Shown: in pieces, positions 61,386-64,000 of the stretch | Layout: every line of letters starts with the position of its first letter | Numbering within the stretch: the first letter of the stretch is position 1 | From: Denitrobacterium detoxificans | Lineage (GTDB): Bacteria > Actinomycetota > Coriobacteriia > Coriobacteriales > Eggerthellaceae | Length of the DNA: 64,000 bases | Assembly (NCBI RefSeq): GCF_001643775.1 | Contig: NZ_CP011402.1 | Span: 728,001-792,000 of the forward strand | Direction of reading: 5' to 3' | The notes under the pieces: generated by a model | Told to the model about the DNA's origin: nothing | Seen by the model: the letters and a program-made list of their open reading frames with translations, nothing else | Database searches by the model: none | Translations under genes and position numbers: made by a program

Positions 61386-61901
61386 CTATGCGAAGAAGCG
61401 TACGTGCTCGAGCAGGAATTCCTTTGCCCGTTGCATATCGTTTTCATTGGGGTGCCGTTGCGATTCCATGATGCGCGCGACGCCCGCGTCGTCTAGATAA
61501 TGCGGGTCGTCGTGGGGCAGGGCGCGACGCTTTTCGATATTGTGCGTGCCCACCTTGCCTTGAGAAAGGAATACTCCCAGGCAGGTGTTGTGCTTGTCCA
61601 CGTCGGCGGTTACGTTGGCGCGTACCTTGTTTCCGTAGACGCTTTCCGGGTAGCCGCCGAACGTGCCGAATGCCAGAATGCGTTTGCCTGCCATGTCCTC
61701 AAGCAGCTTGGCGTTCAGCGGGTCGAAGCGCGATTTGAAGCACCAGAAGCAGATGATGACGTTTTCGGTGCGTACGGCTTCGCCCTTGTCTCGTTCGTGT
61801 ACGCGATATCCGTGAAGCTCGAGCTCGTCTTTTACTGCGTTGGCAATCTTGCGTGTGTTGCCCGTACGGGACGATACGAGCATCGTGATGTTCTTGGCCA
61901 T
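61386..61901 (-). CDS. Flavodoxin
   Basis: A 171-residue flavodoxin-like electron carrier. The FMN phosphate loop is MLVSSRTGNTRKIANAV at the N-terminus; further FMN-binding loops are CFWCFKSRFDP and FGTFGGYPES. The C-terminal part (HPNENDMQRAKEFL) is common in short flavodoxin-like proteins of gut anaerobes. ATG 61901 has AGGAGGT 5 bp upstream. It could serve exported or cytoplasmic reductases; no partner is adjacent. Confidence 0.85.
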   Translation of the reverse strand: MAKNITMLVSSRTGNTRKIANAVKDELELHGYRVHERDKGEAVRTENVIICFWCFKSRFDPLNAKLLEDMAGKRILAFGTFGGYPESVYGNKVRANVTADVDKHNTCLGVFLSQGKVGTHNIEKRRALPHDDPHYLDDAGVARIMESQRHPNENDMQRAKEFLLEHVRFFA

Positions 61902-62012
61902 GCTACCTCCTAGATACGAGCATGACGTTAGCATCGTGCGGAGGGCAATGATGTTGTTGCTGCAACATATGCGGGATATACATTGCTCGAGGCGCGGTCG
62001 CTGGCGTGTGGC

Positions 62013-63428
62013 CTATTGGTGTTCGGCCTGCCGGACTGCCGAGCAGATGATATCGGCTACGCGCGTGAACAGGGCTTGATCGATGTCTTCGTATTGCATT
62101 ACAAACCGTGCCTTTCCATCGTGCGTTAGGGTCCCGGCCAGATCGTAGCGTTCGAGTGGCATAAGCCCAACCCCCATTTCAGCCGCGTGCGCAGCGATTT
62201 CGTTGCCGTGTGCGTGGGTTTCGATGCCTAGCACGAAATGCAGTCCCGAATTGCATTCCTCGTAGGATAGCCGTTCTGAAAGGGCGCTGTTGCGTAGCGC
62301 GTCGACAAGCCGATCGCGCGTGGCGCGCGCCTTGTTGCGATAGCGATTCACGTGCCTTTCGTACGCGCCCGATTCGAGCAACTTCGCTAGGGCGATTTGA
62401 TCGATGGCTCCCACGGTGGAGGAGAAGCAGCGCATGAGTTGTTCGAGTCGATCGTTCAGGCTGGCGGGGAAGACGCCGAATGCAATGCGTACCGAGGGTC
62501 CCAGGCTCTTCGAGAACGTGCTCAGGTAAATGACCTTTCCTTCTGCGTCGATACTGCGAAGCGCAGGAATGGGCTTGCCCGAAAGGCGAAATTCGCAGTC
62601 GTAGTCATCTTCGATGATGTAGCGTTCCTTATCGCGCGACGCCCAGCCCAGCATTTGGTATCTTCTCGACACCGATGTGACACGTCCCGTGGGGAATTGG
62701 TGGGAGGGCATGATGTGCACGAGCGAGGCGTTGCTTGCCTCGAGGCTTGCGTAGTCCATGCCCTCGTCGTCGAGGGGAACGAAGGTCGTGGGTACGCCCA
62801 TCGTGTCATAGATGCTCGCAAGGCGTTCGTACCCTGGCGATTCCAGCGCAACGCTGCCGCTTTTGCCGCAGGTGAGCGCAATGAGGCTGTAGAGCATGGG
62901 CGCTCCTGCGGTTACGATGATCTGCTCGGGGAGTGCGTCGATCCCGCGGTAGCGCGAAATCCATGCCGCGATGGCTTCGCGTAGCCGAAGCGACCCGCGG
63001 GGCGGCTGGGCAGCGAAGAGCTGGGATTCGGGTTCGTTCGCCAAGACGTTGCGGAGCGTTTTTTCCCAAAGGCGGCAGAAGGAGCTGTCTGCCGTAGTGC
63101 GTGCAAGCGAAAAGTCGGCGAGTTCGTACGTGGCTGGAGATGGTGGCGTGTGCGGGAGCGTGGTTGCTTTTGCGTGCACGTGAGGCGTGATCTCCTGAAC
63201 GTAGAAACCGCTCCGTTCGCGTGAGGCTATGTACCCCTCTGCTTTCAGCTGGCGATAGGCCCCTTCGACCGTGATGACGCTCACGCCCAGGTTCTTGGCG
63301 AGCGCGCGCTTGGAGGGGAGGCGTGCTTCTGGGCAGAGCGTGCCATCGAGAATATCGTCGCGAATGTGGCGATAGAGGCTTTCGTAGAGTGGTAGGCCAT
63401 CATGGTCATCAAGATTGTAGGTGAGCAT
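62013..63428 (-). CDS. pdxR: PdxR-type MocR regulator (GntR helix-turn-helix plus aminotransferase fold)
   Basis: A 471-residue regulator: winged helix at 8-75 ([38 protein letters not shown]) and a class I aminotransferase-like domain from about 110 with the PLP Lys in [17 protein letters not shown] (about 307). It should sense pyridoxal phosphate and control pdxS, which is divergent. Repeats of TCTGGT lie between the genes. Confidence 0.9.
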   Translation of the reverse strand: MLTYNLDDHDGLPLYESLYRHIRDDILDGTLCPEARLPSKRALAKNLGVSVITVEGAYRQLKAEGYIASRERSGFYVQEITPHVHAKATTLPHTPPSPATYELADFSLARTTADSSFCRLWEKTLRNVLANEPESQLFAAQPPRGSLRLREAIAAWISRYRGIDALPEQIIVTAGAPMLYSLIALTCGKSGSVALESPGYERLASIYDTMGVPTTFVPLDDEGMDYASLEASNASLVHIMPSHQFPTGRVTSVSRRYQMLGWASRDKERYIIEDDYDCEFRLSGKPIPALRSIDAEGKVIYLSTFSKSLGPSVRIAFGVFPASLNDRLEQLMRCFSSTVGAIDQIALAKLLESGAYERHVNRYRNKARATRDRLVDALRNSALSERLSYEECNSGLHFVLGIETHAHGNEIAAHAAEMGVGLMPLERYDLAGTLTHDGKARFVMQYEDIDQALFTRVADIICSAVRQAEHQ

Positions 63429-63438
63429 TGAGTCTCTC

Positions 63439-63522
63439 TCTGGTCATAGCGAATCGCGAAATCTGGTCTTATTCTGGCTATATAAATCGATTCAAAACTG
63501 AATATGTTAGTAATACCAGATT
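63439..63522. promoter_or_regulatory. Candidate PdxR operators
   Basis: TCTGGTCATA (63439-63448) and TCTGGTCTTA (63462-63471) are direct repeats 23 bp apart. AATCTGGT (63460-63467) and ACCAGATT (63515-63522) form a perfect 8-bp inverted repeat. MocR-type regulators are known to bind such mixed direct and inverted repeats in divergent promoters. Confidence 0.6.
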
Positions 63523-63565
63523 ACCTGTAGCCTTGCATGAAACAATTCTCGGAGGAAGGATTTTC

Positions 63566-64000
63566 ATGAACAGGGAACGAATCGGGCTCAATAGGCAATT
63601 GGCCCAGATGTTGAAGGGTGGCGTCATCATGGACGTGACTACGCCCGAACAGGCGCGCATCGCCGAAGCGTCGGGTGCGTGTGCGGTCATGGCGCTCGAG
63701 CGCATTCCCGCCGATATTCGTGCGGCGGGTGGCGTTTCGCGTATGAGCGACCCGAAGATGATCAAGGGAATTCAGGAGGCTGTGAGCATACCCGTTATGG
63801 CCAAGGTGCGCATCGGGCATTTCGTGGAAGCCCAGATTCTGCAGGCTATCGAAATTGATTACATCGATGAATCCGAAGTTCTCACGCCGGCTGATGATAC
63901 GTACCACATCGACAAGAACGCATTCGACGTGCCCTTTGTCTGCGGGGCGCGCGATTTGGGCGAGGCGCTTCGTCGCATTTCCGAGGGCGCGACCATGATT
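63566..64000 (+). CDS. pdxS: Pyridoxal 5'-phosphate synthase subunit PdxS (truncated by the window end)
   Basis: The first 145 residues of PdxS, which builds PLP from ribose 5-phosphate, glyceraldehyde 3-phosphate and ammonia with PdxT. Visible are [20 protein letters not shown] (Asp), [20 protein letters not shown], the catalytic Lys in [14 protein letters not shown] (about 78), and [14 protein letters not shown] 63566 has GGAGGAAGGA 5 bp upstream. The rest, and probably pdxT, lie beyond 64000. Regulation by the divergent pdxR is likely. Confidence 0.95.
   Translation, partial: MNRERIGLNRQLAQMLKGGVIMDVTTPEQARIAEASGACAVMALERIPADIRAAGGVSRMSDPKMIKGIQEAVSIPVMAKVRIGHFVEAQILQAIEIDYIDESEVLTPADDTYHIDKNAFDVPFVCGARDLGEALRRISEGATMI

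Noticed and set aside
1-64000. CRISPR array, tRNA genes, insertion sequences or prophage genes
   Set aside because: No regularly spaced repeats, no tRNA-like T-loop/acceptor combination and no transposase, integrase or phage structural protein was seen among the translated regions.

Overview
The window looks like chromosomal DNA from a Coriobacteriia actinobacterium, most likely the family Eggerthellaceae. The evidence is the moderately high GC content and strong GGAGG-type ribosome binding sites. System I cytochrome c maturation genes sit beside Tat-exported, FAD-dependent fumarate-reductase-like enzymes. Membrane-anchored LuxR-type regulators and a complete agmatine deiminase operon are also present. 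No genus is claimed. I see no tRNA, rRNA, insertion sequence, prophage or CRISPR array.

Layout. 1-3.4 kb: the end of a ccmABCD-like operon, then galU. 3.4-4.3 kb: a gene-free stretch that appears to encode a minus-strand small RNA with repeated CUCC motifs. 4.3-5.5 kb: a homocysteine-methyltransferase-like protein and a small partner. 5.5-5.75 kb: a second minus-strand structured RNA, possibly 6S RNA. 5.9-13.2 kb: a cell-wall glycopolymer locus (glycosyltransferase, two LytR-CpsA-Psr ligases, TagG/TagH-type exporter, TarI/TarJ-type CDP-ribitol enzymes). 13.2-18.5 kb: redox and sensing genes (Crp/Fnr with a divergent ferredoxin, HxlR with a divergent flavin-binding protein, LysR followed by a Tat flavoprotein). 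18.6-24.7 kb: an AguR-like LuxR regulator divergent from ptcA-aguD-aguA-arcC, which turns agmatine into putrescine, ammonia, CO2 and ATP. 24.7-36.2 kb: a lipoprotein phosphatase, an isochorismatase-fold hydrolase, an autoregulated XRE/membrane pair, a MOSC protein, metY-metA (O-acetylhomoserine route to methionine), a polar amino acid ABC importer with odd domain architecture, a DUF523 protein and an MFS efflux pump.

36.4-43.1 kb holds a small membrane protein, a RelB/PIN toxin-antitoxin pair and an operon of an ABC-2 exporter with a two-component system. The promoters of the small membrane gene and of the ABC operon share the same two operator elements with identical spacing, so they probably form one regulon. 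43.2-48 kb holds a radical SAM/B12 gene ending in a 45-bp perfect inverted repeat, and a LuxR regulator divergent from a second Tat flavoprotein. 48-54 kb: an XRE/zinc-ribbon/desulfoferrodoxin-like fusion regulator, luxS and a type II topoisomerase pair. 54.3-57.5 kb: two tandem adenylate-forming enzymes, the second with a degenerate phosphate-binding motif. 57.7-59.7 kb: a YtrA-type GntR/ABC operon. 59.8-64 kb: DUF2252, a flavodoxin and PdxR divergent from a truncated pdxS.

The most promising undescribed elements are the CUCC-rich small RNA at about 3.92-4.06 kb, the shared activator-dependent promoter architecture at 36.3 and 37.8 kb, the inverted repeat at 44.5 kb, the XRE-desulfoferrodoxin fusion and the AMP-ligase pair.
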